From assembly GCA_963931925.1 (NCBI GenBank), contig OZ007571.1, positions 58,491,625-58,555,624 of the forward strand: 64,000 nucleotides of DNA. Reading direction: 5' to 3'. The DNA is from Onchidella celtica. Taxonomy: Eukaryota; Mollusca; Gastropoda; Systellommatophora; Onchidiidae. A program made the position numbers and the translations under genes. Shown here piece after piece: positions 1 through 15,002 of the stretch (positions are counted from its first letter, which is position 1; every line of letters begins with the position of its first letter). The notes under the pieces are model-generated. The model did no database searches and was not told where the DNA came from. It worked only from the letters and a program-made list of their open reading frames with translations.

Positions 1-2766
1 TGTACCCCTGGAAAAAAAATTGAGCATAATGTACACCCCCTTGACTTGGAAACCAAAAATTTTTAATGCCTTGACTCAATAAAGTCATTTCATGGGCAGA
101 CAAAATTGGACTATTGTGCAATTTGCAAAAGGTAGCAAATTCGAGGTGTTTTGTCACCTTTGAAAATGCCATAACTTTCAAAGCCTTTAAGCCAGAATGA
201 TAAATTTGGTATCAAAATTCTTAGAAAAGCAAGCTCCATCAGATTAGACAATAACTGGTGAGTTGTGACAAAAAGTAAAAATCAGTTTGGACTACCTATT
301 AGTAATAGGTTCTTTATTGCTGAAGTATTGCAGTACTACTCTGCAGGATTGCACTATCTCTGTAGCATTGTTCTCCCAAGAGTTTCAAGTTTTTCTTTCC
401 TTCTTTGTTTTGCAAACGAATGCTTAGACTAAAAAAAGAAAACACTCACACACAGACACCCTTTCTTCCTTTCGGAGGACTAAATTGAAAGTTCCCCAAT
501 GTTTAAATATATCTTTCTCTTCAAATGAAGTATAATAATGCAGACTGAAAATTGACTAAGCTGAACATCACATAAAGCTGTTATGAAATAGTATTTAACT
601 TTAGATCTCTGGATAAGCCATTATGAAACCATTTTCAAGTGCAAATTTCCAGTATTTCAAAGGCTATAACAAAAGACTACCAAGTTTATAAAATCAGTTA
701 GAATTCAATAAACCATGTAATCCCAGATGAAAGCAAATCCTATTTGCCAGTACTTTTACAATATTATTTAAATTATAATGTATAACGTTTATTCATTAAT
801 TTTTACATTGCTGGTGTAAAAATGTGTTTTTATGAAATGAAATGAAATTTTAAAATTAAATGCAGCTATATTTGAAATTTTTGCTGCTACAGCTCTCTTG
901 CCTGAAGTGCATATTGCTAATAAGAAATACTCCAGTGCTGATAGCTAAAAACTAAACTATATACTTTTTAACCCTCATCCTGGGGTTGAGTGACCTCATC
1001 CATGTAACATCCAGACGGGTATAGACGGAGGCCAGTCAGCTGCTAACTTTAGCTGCCAGGTCAATCAGGTCTTTTTGAACATGTGTATCATGCTTACTTT
1101 AGTATACGATAAGGAAAATATGCAGGATAAATTGTAGAGTAACTGCTATCATATTTGGATAAAGTACTTGTGATGAGATGCAGTAAGTTTTACTGTAAAA
1201 TAGTAAGCTCGTAATAAAGAATTTTCTACATTTACATGTTTTAACCTTTTACAAAGCAATCTGCGCTTTTTTGCCCCTAAGTTAGGCCATATGGATAAAG
1301 AAATTATTTTTTAAGGCAGGAACTTAACTTGTATTACCACATGTATCATGACATTCCCCTCTGCCCTCTCCACTGGTTTACTGCTCAACTTCCATTATTT
1401 TTGTTTTCTGAGCACAGCCTTCCTTAATGACTTTGGCAGGAGACTTGATTTCCAGCTCGTAAAGAACATACATGTACTTAAAAGCGGTTTAACCAAAGCA
1501 GCAGAATATCTCATTAATTACCACATCAAATAAAGACGACAACCAACAACAAAGTCAGTCATTTTCTCCCAGTTTTCCCGGATGAAAAACCTACCAACAG
1601 ACACCCTTATGAAGCATTTCTCCTGGCATTACATCAGAATTCATTATTATGCATCGAATGGCTTACCAAATAAGCAGAAGCCCCCCTTCTTATCATTTCC
1701 CATTGAATCCACAACCAACAACAAAGTCAAAAGTTTCCCTTAGATTTTCCCCAGTTCAAACTTCTGACCATCAGCACTATTACATGGGTACAGCAAATAG
1801 TTATACTACATTTCATTGTCATAAATGTAATCGGTAGCTATCATTTTGTTGGTATGGTAAGGGTGACAGGATTGATAAACAAGCGAGTGAAACAAGTGTG
1901 AAAAAACAATCAGTGAGAGCAACCTAGAAAAAAAAAAAGAGACGCTGTGCTGCTATGCCACAAATGTGGCGTCACATAGGACAATAGTTGCAAAGTGAGG
2001 AGCAATAAAGTGGCCTCACCTGCTTTCCAGATTGCAAGACTAGGGTTAAACAGCGTAATGATTATTAAAATGTCCAGCCATTGATGTGTGAGTCCTATAC
2101 AAATCATATAAACAGCCAAGTTAAGTAAGTATTCTCTATCAAATCCTGAAATATTCCATTTCAAAAAAATAAGCTTTTTGCAAAGATATGTGAGTTATGC
2201 TTCTAGCCAGTATAAATCCTATCTCTATCTTGAAGTTTAATACCTCATTTTGGAATTTTGAAGATATATACAAAGCCTGGTTTTCCAATATCTAATCACT
2301 AATTACCATTTTGCAAAATTATAGTGAAATGGTTGGATGATGTCTCACACCAGCAATCATGACAAACAACCCATACTTGAGATAATCAACATAACTGTTA
2401 GTCTACATATTTCGGATGTTTCCAATCTGAATCTTACAGGGCAGTCACAAATGTGTTGTTTCCAAAGGATATTTTCTTTTTTTTACACTCCCCTAGTCAA
2501 TGAATCCATTTTTGCACTAAATTTATGAGGAAAAGTAATACATGCTGCTATCATACTTACAGTACAGGATTTGAAAATAATCAGAATCTCCAATTCAGTT
2601 TTATATAATGTAATGTAAACAAATACAAGAGCACACAATGCTGATAAGTGATTTTCTATACGGATACAGATTCCAAAGGAAAGGTGCGATTAATGAATTA
2701 GGTACAAGTAAGTGAGTATTCTTCATTAAAGCCCTAAAGTAGAATTTCCCCCCGTCTCATTATATG
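1..2766. other. 3' flank and probable 3' UTR of the ADAMTS gene; no gene seen
   Basis: AT-rich DNA with only short, unsupported open frames on both strands. The part next to 2766 should be the ADAMTS 3' UTR on the minus strand. I could not place its polyadenylation site with confidence. No recognisable repeat or RNA gene was seen. Confidence 0.5.
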
Positions 2767-2909
2767 CTATCCTCTTCTCCGCCTCCGTGTACTAACTATG
2801 CCTGCCCTTGTACAGGTCTCGCAACACATGGTTTGGAAGTATGTTCGTTCACAATAACCAAACTTGAGAACTAGTGGGCAGTAAGCAACACGGAACTTGT
2901 CTTCACAAT
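2767..2909 (-). CDS. ADAMTS6/10: ADAMTS visible exon 23: PLAC domain and stop codon
   Basis: Encodes the PLAC domain, [16 protein letters not shown] through TMCCETC, with all six cysteines, then a short arginine-rich tail and a TAG stop at 2767-2769. Acceptor CCCTTTCAG. This fixes the 3' end of the coding sequence. Confidence 0.95.
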
Positions 2910-5900
2910 CTGAAAGGGTAAAAACACACCGACAATATTAAATGGACTTTGAGAACTCTTACTATGCTGCATTCACAAAATTTCAATTATCAATCAAAGG
3001 CCAGATATTAATATTTCTTTAAAAAATCAGAACTTTTCTGGATTTCTCTGATATCTCTCTGATATACATACATATACTTTTGCAGTATAAACTAGCAATT
3101 TCCTTTAAAATCGTATCCTGAACTTTAGTGTAAGTATGAAACTACACAATTTTCTTCAAGATAAGTTTCTTCAAAAACACGGCTTCCTGATCAAGCTAAT
3201 GATGACTTAATCAATTTCAAATGGGGAACAAAGAGAATATTCATGCAGCATTTTAGAGTCCAGGGCACTGGTTAGTGCCACAAGTACACTGAGTAACTAT
3301 TCGTCATGTATCTTCAGTCATATGTGAGACAGTGTGGAAAAACCAGTCCTGATGCGAAAATTTCACAATTGGGGTCATTTGCACCATCATGAAGCAGAAG
3401 TTTTGCAGAGCCTTTTGCTTTTTACATTTTAAAATGTCTTCACTAGAACAAAAGTTATGACGTTTTAAAAGTACACAACATACAGTTATTACAAATGAGA
3501 AAATCGCATCTAAAGTTAACACATTTATTTTCATGCATTCTGAAGTGTTTTTCTCACCAGGAAAGCACAATAATGCCATTATTTGAGTTTATAACCATTG
3601 CAAAACTCAAATATTGAGTAGAGATCAACATTTCAAGCAAAGCTCGCCTTTTTTTTTTGCACAGTCAAGTCAAAACAGATGTTTCGCTTGATGCAGATCG
3701 ATCACTCTGTTCGCCATCTTGTTGATAGCAACCGCAATTTTTTGCAGATATTAATTAAAATAAAACTCTTCTGCACTTAGAATATATCAAAAGAGAGTGT
3801 GGCTGCACAAAGCATAGGTTACTTTGTCAGCTACAAGATTTAAATGTAGAACTGCAATTAAAATCAATTAGCAAACTGATGCTGCAAGGGTGGCCTTTTC
3901 TAGCAGACAGTGTTCTTTTGTTTATGAAGATGCGCCACTCTTACCAAATACTATAGAGCCAATGTCTTCATGTGGACTAGCTGTGAATGAAAAGCTGTGG
4001 ATTTTCTCTTTATATTGGTATATGGTGTGACAGGGTGGGAAAATGTGAGTGCGTGTCCAAGGGATGACAAAGTTGTTGACCATGATAGTGGTAAAATTAC
4101 ATAATGTCAACAAATTTTGTCCCATACATTTAAAATGCAAAACTGAAGTATTCAGAAGCTTTGTATCATGCTAAAACTTGCACACAAGATGTAGGAATGG
4201 ATGTAGAATGAGGCTCTGACCTCAGCTAAATTTAGACCTGGGGTCACCCTGACGACCTTTGGAAGCTGATTACTAAATATTAACTTTACGGGTTTTCTCA
4301 GGCTGCCTCACATATGACAAATTTGCTGAGACAATATATTTTTTTAAACCATCTACTATGCCATGAGATGCCACATGGCCAAACGTCTGATGGGCTGCAT
4401 TGCCAAGGTTCAAGAGTGTGTCTAAGCGAAAGCTATTGCATAATGGCACATACTTGCTAATAAACGATCTTCCTCAATGTCACAAGAACTGCTACATTTC
4501 TGCCGAGACTGTGGTTCCAGAGCCGGGTCACATGGCTCACCATTAAAAGACTGACACTGCACTGTTCTCTCCTGGATGCCTTCACCACATGTGACAGAAC
4601 ACTGTCAATCAAAAGAAGTTCAACAATCACTGCTGTCCATGAGGAAACTTTTTATTTTATATAAGATTTTAGAATGTCAAAAACACACATTTTTATGAGA
4701 GCAAATATTTTATGATCGAACATGTTTTTTTAACACTTGCAAATAAGCTATCTTTTAACAAAAATCCCTTTTCTACCAGTCAGAACACAGTGCAAGTTCA
4801 AATGCCAGGCAGAACGCTTATTGTAGAATATCAGTGTGACAAAAATTCAGCTGCAAACTTTTGTCTGATGCTTTTGAGATGTTAGCAGATAATGCTGCAT
4901 CACATGACATAATATTAGCCATGTCGCTCTTGTACAGGTGGTACTGAGGAAAACCTCTCGAGAGCAGCTTTTTGCTACTCTTTCATAGTTCCCACTTGAA
5001 CATGCAGCTGTGTTTAGCAAGAATAATCCCTCAAGCTGTCTGCAACTATAAAAGGATAACAGCTCATATAAAACCATCACCTCTGACCAATCCCCTTTCC
5101 TCCACTGTGGAGGTGGACACTCCCTGTTCATACAGGCCATTCTAGTCATGGGCTTGTCCTCCATCTTACATCTCCTTTCATCCAGGTATGTGGTGGCATC
5201 ACTGGACATACAGAACACCCGGCGAGATTTCTCCCCAGGCCCACAAGATGGTACACACTAAGGAAATAAATCCATTACATATGTTGTGACCCAACAAGAG
5301 GCAAGGTTTAATATAACAAATAATTGTATTTGGCTGGAGACTTGCCACTGACATGTCATGACCTGCTATTGGCTCCTTCTCAGCCTTGACAGAACCTAAC
5401 ACTAATGCCACCCATGTTCTTACTAATCACCAAATAAGACTGTCAAAGTTCTTAGCAGAGGGGGCCAAAACGGGAATGGAGTAGACCCCCCCCCCCCCCC
5501 CCCCAGCAACCACACACCTCATCTCTCTCCTCCCGAGCCTACTTCTACTCTGTCTACCCAACTCGTCTCCCCATCCAGCACTTTTGCATGGTGATCTTAT
5601 CCCTCACTGCCTACACCCCGCCCGCTGTGGAGCAGCAAATGTACATTTTGCATACAAGACACCCTCCAAATTTAAATAAATACCAAACCAAAAGAACGTA
5701 AAAACACTGTCCCAAATTGCCTCCCCAACCAACTCTTTTCTTCTTCTATTAACTGCTTTTTAGGCACCAGCCCAAACAGCCCTTTTGGGGATTAGCAAAC
5801 AAATAGCTTTTTGAGGGCTAAGAAGAACATGTCATAGGAAGAAAGGCAAGAAACAAGGAAGAACAGAAAAAAAAAACAACAACAACAAAAATAACAAGGT

Positions 5901-8900
5901 GCAAATGGTAAGGGCAGAGATCCACCTAAAACAAAGACATCAAAACATGTGGCGTCACGATGAGGGAAAATTGGTTCCGGTTGTTTTCCAGTGCATACAT
6001 TTTAATGTTAAAGATGTTTGCAGTGTAAAGTTAAAGTGTTCTACAACATTTACTGGGGAATGACAGGGAATTTCATTTAAATAAGGTCTGAATTCACGTT
6101 TTTGAGGAGATATTTCTGTCCCACAGTCTCAATGAAGTAGAATGCAGTTTTTGGCATTTTCCTGAAGCTAGCTGGAAATACATCTTGGCATGTTCATGAT
6201 CTTTTAAATCCCTAAATTCACCACTCAAGGCTCTCCTTCAAAGTGAATACGCTAAGCTCTTCACATAAAACTGAAGACAGGAACTCTGTGAGAGTACTTT
6301 TTGAAATCCTGATCACAGACCATTATTTGATAAAGATTTTGAGTTATAATCATCTGTCTTGATTCCTAAACACTTTCAGCACAAAGTGTGAAACACCCCT
6401 TAGTAACTAATTTATTGTTACCTCTGACCATTCAAATGTATGCCACTCTGGGGGGCAAGCCATGAGTCGACACTCTCTCTCTGAGGGTGGTTTTTCATCT
6501 GGACATTCTGATGGATCCAGCACAATTTGCTCACTGTCTCCTATTAGCTGTAAACATGCCACAAGTCGGCTGCGGTGACCTTCACCACAAGTTCGGCTAC
6601 ACTCGGACCACTGCCCAACTGACCACCTGAGCAAAAGGACAATAAAACACTGTGCTGTAAATCTAAAACACACTATTTATTCTCCAGCAACAGTTGACTC
6701 ATTCAGCACTACAAAAACACAGACTTCTACTGAAATAACCAATAAAGGTAAAGTAACCTCCTCCACTGCAAACACAAACGTAACTCGTTTCCAGTTGAGT
6801 TGCCTCCCTGGACAACCACATCCTTCTGGGCTACTTTCAGCCAGTCTGCCATGATTAATAGGAATTTCAGTCTAAATACAGTAAATTCAGTAGTTTTCAT
6901 TGACTGTTGAGCACTCAAGGAAAGGAACTTACACTTTTATAATGTAATGGGCATGGGTGTAGAAGACTGAAACTGATTTGGGTTTTTTCTTAGGACTGTG
7001 TCTGTGAGGAAACAGGTATTTTCATGGAAATGAGTTAGCAGTGAATGTTTGGGGAGGATTAGTGGAGCAACTGTAGAGTGGTGCATGGTTATCTCTTTCA
7101 GTCATAATTTCAGAGCCTTACAATTTCAGTGTCAAAGATGAACAAAATGGCTGCAAAATAGGCATTTTATTCACATTCTGTTTCAAGAAAGCCTACTGGC
7201 AGTGACAGTGGGCCTACTCACTTTGGTGGACAAGGCTGTTCATTACATGTCTTTGTGTGATCACTTGGCTGTGGCTGTCGGTCACAGTATTTGTCCTCTA
7301 CAACATGGCCACTGGACTTTAGGATACACCTGGCTTTGGATATGCTTGTTCCTGTTCAGAATATACACATTTAAATGCCCTGACTGAAGAAGCAGTACAA
7401 ACTTCTCTTCTGTATAGCTTAAAAAGACTTAGGTCAGCAAATAATTCGCAACTTAATAAAAGAAACTGCCAAGATAAGATCCCTTGCGACCTTTTCCCAC
7501 ATATCAGGTGGAATGAGAAAACCCTGCAGATAGTGAATATTTCAAAATTCGAGATAACACTATATTCATTTGCATGCAATCATTTCTGTACACAACTCAG
7601 TTTAAAATTTCAAAATATTTCAGCTATGGACAAAGTTATGCACATTTGAATATGGTTACCCACAAAAACTAAGAAAAATGAAGTCAAAGTTATGACTCAT
7701 GACAATGAAAGACTGCCAATACAATGTGTCTTGCGATTGAAAAACATTTTACTTGTAAAGAAGCATACACATGACTAGATTCAGTGTGAGGATTCATTTA
7801 TCTATAGTTTCAAATGGTTTTGAAGTCTGAAACCAATGATATTTTATTTAGTTCATTGGAAACAATGTGAGACTAATGGTAATAAGGTGGGTACCTGAAT
7901 ATTCATGATTGTTTATCATTTTGCATTTCTTTTAATCCCAAGGTGACATTTTTTATTAATCCCATGCACCATTGGAATCATGAGAAAGAGGGGAATAGTA
8001 CAAAAAACAACCATATACGACAAGACAGAATTTAATTATCGATAGGTCTCCTTAAAAGCATCCACAAAGTACCATGCAAGACACAGGATACCGAGATAAA
8101 TCAACCCATCACATTCTGTCCATCGATTTGCGCACGTATCACTGATTTACAAGACAACAATGTGCATCACACCCTTCATAACTGAACGCAAAACACTAGT
8201 AGGCACCTTATTTATACATGCACAATTTGTGGACATAATAGTGGGAGAAGGAATTGTTCATCTCGGTATTCTGTGTTTCGGTTACCATGTCACAACAGTC
8301 GCTTTATCACAAAAACATTACTCAATAGGGGTTAGAAAATATTTTACAAAAATACTTTGCATGCGTAAATCATTAAATGCTTTTCAAACAATGTTTATAA
8401 ATAATTTCAGATGCCACTCATGCCCAGAACTCAATTTTGACCCAAGGTCACTGTGTTATCATTTTTGCCCTATACAGTAGTCTTCGTCTAAGAACTCGCC
8501 GCCTTAGAACCCGATCCGTCTTAGAACCCGCTGTTGCTGCGAAACCGAATTTTTTCACTGTAATTTACATGCGTAGGAACCCGCTCTGAAACGAAAAATC
8601 CGCCTAAGAACCCGGCATTTGACCAAGAGACGAGCACACTTTTACATAAAATGTCCACATTAAACGCAAAATTCTCTGTCAAGTAGACGGGATAGAACAA
8701 AGCCACCCACTACAGTGAAAGAAAACGGGTGGAGGGAAGGTAGGGGGAGGCGTACCGTATAAAGGATAGAGCCAAGTTACGTCTTTTGTGTGCAAGCAGG
8801 CCACTCCTAGACTAAATTAGCATAGTCATCACCTAACATCTATTGTTGTTTGACTCAAGGGGCAGAATTTTATACGTAATTGACCACGTGCTTGGTTTGC

Positions 8901-11900
8901 ACAGCACATGTACTTTGGGCTGATTGTGGTTATTACCCAGGGTATCACTAGGGCTCGTGTTGTCTAAAATCAGCATCTGTGATTCACAACTTGATTGTTC
9001 AGTCTGAATTATTCCATTCGTTACACATCACTGTAAGAAAAGAGAATTCTGCTAGCCATATGTCGTAACTTTTACCATTTGAAAAAAAAAAAAAAAAAAT
9101 TTTAAAGAAAAAATGTCCAACGCATAATTTTCGTTATGAGGTCACGACCCAGGTCCAAGCAATCAAGGGGGAGAAGCCATGGACACAGGTGGTCATGGGT
9201 GGCATCCTTTGGCATCCGCCTAAGTGTCCGGTCCGCCTAAGAACCCAATTTTTCTGTCTCCTGTTGACCGGGTTCTTATACGGAGACTACTGTATCTTGA
9301 AAAATGAGTCAGCGACAAATGCCAGGTTTTCTCAGGCAGCCTCACAAATGATATGAGTCACTGAAATTCATAGTTATTCTTATACATGCAAATGCATGAT
9401 GAAACATTTTTCCATATCTGATTATCACTAACAGTATCTGACATTTAACACTGCAAAGGTACACTGAATTTTTAAATCTGTGAAGATCCATAGGAATCAA
9501 ATGATCTCTAAGAAAAGATTACATTTTTTGCATTGATTGCCACCCTTTCAAACTCTAAACTGAAATGTGATGCACAACTGAGGCTTAAACAATCTTATGT
9601 TGACTGATCTTTGAACACCCCAAAGCTAAGAAAACAACAATGGAATGCTCACCTTTCGAGCAACTTTTAGAGCACTGACTCCAAGGTGAATGTGCCCAGG
9701 TATACAGAGATATATCATGCTGAGTCTCATCTGAATCATTCACTGGCAGATTGTACTGATAGATGATACCTCTGTTGTCCTCTTGTAATAGCATCTTTGT
9801 CAAAATAGCATACATAACATTTAAACAGTTTGCTGGCATACACTCTTCTAGAATATTTTTTTTAATTGACAATTTTTCTTTGTTATTGGTACTATAAGTT
9901 TGGGATATCAGGTATAGACTGAAGGGAAAAAAATGCAATTGTGACATAATTTTACCTGAAATGTAGTTAATTGCATGCATTACATATGAATGTGTTTGTA
10001 CCAATGTTGAAATTTATCTTGAAAACAATATCATCTCCGCTAGCATTACAAAGTGTAACTGAAACTAAACAAATTGCAAATAATTTCAACAGCACTAAAA
10101 GGCACAGTAATAAAAAGTACTGGTGATAAAGAAGTTGCTATGTTGACAGCAGTAATCTAGCTGTGGACCTTGTTACTGGTATTGAAGATTGTGTGAGTGA
10201 TAGTGGCAGTGAAGCTGTTCATGTTATTTTGATGATGTCTGGAAAGATGGTGGCAGGAATAGAAAAGGTTGGAAGTTGGAATGTTTACCATGACAACCAA
10301 ATCCTCCATTGTTGGGCCAAGTGCATTCAAAGATTCTGGCTCACTCTCTGCCAGCTTGTAGTGAAAAACTGTTCCCGCAATGGGAAATTTCCTGGGCCAG
10401 TCTATTGTCCACTCACCATTAATGAAGTACTTGTCTTTTGTGTCCTTCAAAGCTTGAAAAAGTAAAGTAAAGACACCTTGGTTATAAAGCTGCTTCATAA
10501 ACAAACTACAAAACAACCCAAAGTTGACCAATAATTACACACCATGTAAGCACAAAATGATTTTGTGGCTTGAGCAGGCTGGACACTAGACAGTTACAAT
10601 GTTTCAAGCTTTGAAACACTGAACAATGAAAAGAAAACAAAAATAAATCAAATCTCTAGTTTGATAATGGTCTATGCTACAACTTTTTCTATAGTAAAGA
10701 TTTTCATCTGCATTCATTTGAAAAAAACATGATTTTCAGAGAAAGAGACTCCCCATCAATAACCTTTCACCACTGTAATGGGGGCCTGGCTAATATCGTC
10801 CATCTCAAAAATTCTGAAACATCATTAAAAATAGAAATAGCAACAAAATTGGGGAGAAAGAAATCAAAGGGATAGTGCTTGAACCAAAGGCCTCTTGCTT
10901 ACGAGGCAAGTCCTCCACCACTGAGCTGTAGCACAGACAAGGGCGTGTTTCCATTGATCAAAATATACCCTGACCAATACCACTGTAATCATTCCTTTCA
11001 TCTCTTGTGAACAAATGCAATGTAAATAAAAACCATCCAATTCCTCATATCAATTCATTCCACTTTGACCTACGACCTACTCATTTTTAAAATACACACA
11101 AATTGCTTTCAGGTGATTTTTTTCTGAAATCTATTATCATTCGACTTTGTGCTTAACAAATATTTTCATCATATCCTGTTCATGTACGAAACCTACAACT
11201 TACATCTCTGTAACTGAATACCATAAGCACAACCTCAACATACAGCTAACCACATACCAAGTGAAATATATCATTTTGCATAAGAAGATACATAAAGAAA
11301 AAAAATGCCACAGAAATATGACTGAACTATATTATTATTACTGACTTTATTATAGTATACCAATGCTTTCTTCTTAGATTCTACAGTAAACTTCAAGCCT
11401 TTAATTCTCTCCTGAGTCACTGATTCAATTCTATCTATATGAATACACTAAAAATGGGTTAATATGAAACTTAGTCCCAGTTAAAGTTTCCAGTTTAGAA
11501 TTAGAGGTAAAATTTTGTTGTACTTATGAAAGGATGGAAGGGAGGGAAGAAAGTTTATAATGTACAAAAATTATATAGTAAATCAAAGACTCCTACAAAG
11601 ACAGAGACATCCAAAGAAGAGGGGTCATTTTGACAATTTTCTAATCCAGTTCCAATCCAGTTCTGAAAATTATATGGCACTCTTCAAAGCAATTACAGAG
11701 CATTTAAATATTCAGTTAGACATTAACCGTCTCTTTCATTTTTAGCTCTGCCCACCAAGATTTGATCTCTGACTATTCACTTATTCATGATAATCATGCT
11801 GAGAAGTAACTATATTGCCTGGCAGGAAAGGCTCAAGAGATGTCAGTGATGCAGTAGAAATAAGACCCAGTTGTTTTCTGAAGCGAAAAAAAAAAAGCTT

Positions 11901-14900
11901 ATACAAATGTGAATCATGGCAACCCTTTCCCAACAAACTGAGAGTTTTATTGCTGCTGTAAATTTAATTTCTGTCTACTATAAATTTGTTCTAATCTTGA
12001 TTGGGCTTATATGCAACCCGCTGTCATTTCTAGTGTTCAGCAAGAGGAGTTACCGATCTGGCACCACATCTGTTTATCTGCGGTTCTTGTCAGTGATAGA
12101 CTTAGGCGCTATTCTCTCTGGGCATTTTCGGTACATCTTAAAGCAAGCATTTGGCTTGTTCATAGGGAATAATCTCATTTCCTGCCAGATAAATATGTGG
12201 TTCCCACGTGTGTTTCTAGTCACCAGCAGCTGGACTTTAGTTGCTGTCACAGCAGAGAGGGTCATCTCCATTATCTGGCCACATCATGTACGGCACTGGT
12301 GCAATATCACCATAGCAAAGCTCATTATTACAATGGGATTCATGATTGTATGTTTGACTTGCACGCCATACATACTTACTTATGGAAATAGAGAAATATT
12401 CAATGCTGTCACCAACACCTCTGCTGTCCGAAAGTGTCAGATGATACACACTATGGGTATGCCTCCTCAAACATGGTCAATTATTGATGGAACCTTTTTT
12501 GCTTTTATACCATGTGTAATTCTGATAGTTTTCAATGTCTTCATCTTAAACGGTGTTTTCAAAAGCAGGAGAAGGGTAGTTACAGTTTTGACAGAAACCA
12601 AAGACAGATCGGGTAACAATCTCCAGTCAATATCATCTACTGACTCAGACTGGTCAGATACAAAACATTCCCGTTATTCAAGAACCATTGATAAGAAATC
12701 TAGGGAAACACATTCAAAGACCTCAAGTAATATTACATCTGGATCCAGGAAGGATACATCACTCACATTGACCCTATTAGCCATCAATTCAGGATTTATT
12801 GTGTGCAATTTTCCTACATGCATTTACAGTCTTTTACCCTCTTCTGTTACAAACAGCCTGGGTCCACTGAAAGGAACCGTTGCAAGTCTGCTTAATATTT
12901 TCATGTACACAAATAATGTTCTGAATTTCTTCCTGTATTGTATCACAGGTTCAAAGTTTAGAGCAGAACTGAAAACACTCTTTGGTGTCAGTTCCTAACA
13001 CAGTCATTCTTAAAAGAAATCTGAAGACATAACTTACCACTGATGACCCAAGTCACAAAACCTAAACCTTAATGCCTGCTCCCTGACATGGCTCTTACTG
13101 ATCATGACCAGATTAAATAAACACAGAGATGTTCTTTATATTCTAGTTCTCATTTTAAAAATTATTCTGACCTTAAGAAAGTCGTTCATGTTTCATTTTC
13201 TTGTTGTTTGTTGTGCTACCAAAAGGCTTTACAAATATTTTTTGGTTCTCTTTTTGCAATATTTGAACTATATTCATGAGCATGTTGTGAGGCAATGATC
13301 CATATCAAAAGACAATTATATTTCTGAAGTATCAGCTTTTTGGTTCATTGCTGTGATGCAAACCAGACTTTAATATGTGTGTACCACAAACTAAAATTTC
13401 CTGGAACATGGTCATGATATGAACTATTCTGACACTTTTCAACAATCAGCACAAAAACCACACAAAATTCTGCCTTTATTTTTGTTTTTGCATTGTATGT
13501 CTTAATTTATGTTCAACTTGTGAAAATCATTTGTGCTTCCCATAGCTATTTCGACAATTCCGCATAGCCCTGTACATTGCCTCCTTGGCTTTCAGCAAAA
13601 TTGATGTTATGTTCTTTTTATGAAGCACCTAAATGTTCACTTTTACTCTCTAGAATACACAATTTGTGAAAATTTCTTGCCACCATACAGATCAACCACT
13701 TCAGTGGGTGAAGCATAAAGTCCTATCATATTGATTGTCAAGCAGATAGTAGTTTCTTTCTCCAGAATTGCAGGAAAATATTTCATCTTTAATTGTCTTA
13801 CAAAATAATTTGTTTGACTAAGCCAATGCCATCCCAGGCATGTTCCCATTTCACGATATAAGGAAAACACCAACTATTTGTGATGATATACCTAAGTAAT
13901 TCCTGGAGAACTTTGCCTCAGATACTTTCACATGCATAGCTCCCTTGGGAATCTTGACAATTTCCTGGTAGGCTGTTGATGTAAAGCAGGAGTTGCTTGT
14001 TAAGGTACATTTTGTGCAAACTTTTGAATAACCAACAATTAATAACTAATCATGAAAAGATGCCCACATTGCTTATTGAAACTTAATAATAATCCACGAC
14101 AAATTTTCAAACTGTTTAAACGAAAGGAGCCCTGACTCACACAACTACTTTTACGGTGACTGTTGCGGTAAAAGTCACTGTTACAGTAACACTTTTACCG
14201 TGACCCTGCAGTTCCATTCTTTTTTTTTGGTTGCTTTTTAATACCAGAGTTGCAGAATAAGTTCACATATTTGATAGTGCATTCATTTCTCATCACACAG
14301 AAAATTGCCAACTTAGAATGAATAGGAAGTGAGCTATGATAATTTTATGACAATCACCAATAGCGCAATAGTAATTGTAAACATCCGATACGTTGCTTCA
14401 CCACTCATTTCACAAATTCAATGCTGAATAAGGCTCAGATATAAAGGTTTCTTTAAAGACTGGGACATCATTTATTATGATGCTAAAAATTCTCCAAATT
14501 TCCTGTGTCTATGTTAATCAACAAAGGTGAACTGATTTTCTATAAAATTACTTTTCTGAAATGGCTAGTCCACAGGGGATGGCGCTAGGAAAAATGGGTG
14601 GTAGACAACGAGCTAAACAGAAACCATGAAAGACATTACATATACCATTATAATTTTTTCAAGCTAGATACTCTTAATTAGTTTCTTTGTTTATGGATTT
14701 CTAACAAAGTAAGGAAACTAGAACCCATAATTTACAATTTTTTCTCAGATTTACTATGACAGTTGCTTTTGTAAGAATGATCATGTTGTGGTGTCTCATG
14801 AATCAGTTAAACATTCACACAAGAAGTAACAAACACAGCCATCTCATAGGTGGTCCGGTACAAGAGTACCCGGATTTATTTTACAGGAAGTATCCCTGAC

Positions 14901-14967
14901 GCGGTTATAATAATGACGTATGGAAATCGGAAACCCGTTGGGTTCGAGAGTATACCATAATTCCTTC

Positions 14968-15002
<35 letters not shown>

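Larger units (their letters stand above)
2910..8474. other. ADAMTS introns between exons 23 and 18, left part
   Basis: Outside exons 19-22 and the C19 run these introns hold only short unsupported open frames. Nothing else recognised. Confidence 0.55.
10453..13891. other. ADAMTS intron between exons 17 and 16
   Basis: Hosts the antisense GPCR gene (11916-12998) and a tRNA-derived relic (10871-10940). The rest is AT-rich sequence; 13104-13298 is an open frame without motifs that may be part of the GPCR 3' UTR. Confidence 0.55.

Noticed and set aside
8521-8706. 61-codon frame inside the pogo-like element
   Set aside because: Too short and without DDE or helix-turn-helix motifs to be a transposase.
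10871-10940. Possible tRNA-Thr(CGT) gene
   Set aside because: The anticodon stem is good but the acceptor and T stems do not pair; kept only as a tRNA-derived relic.
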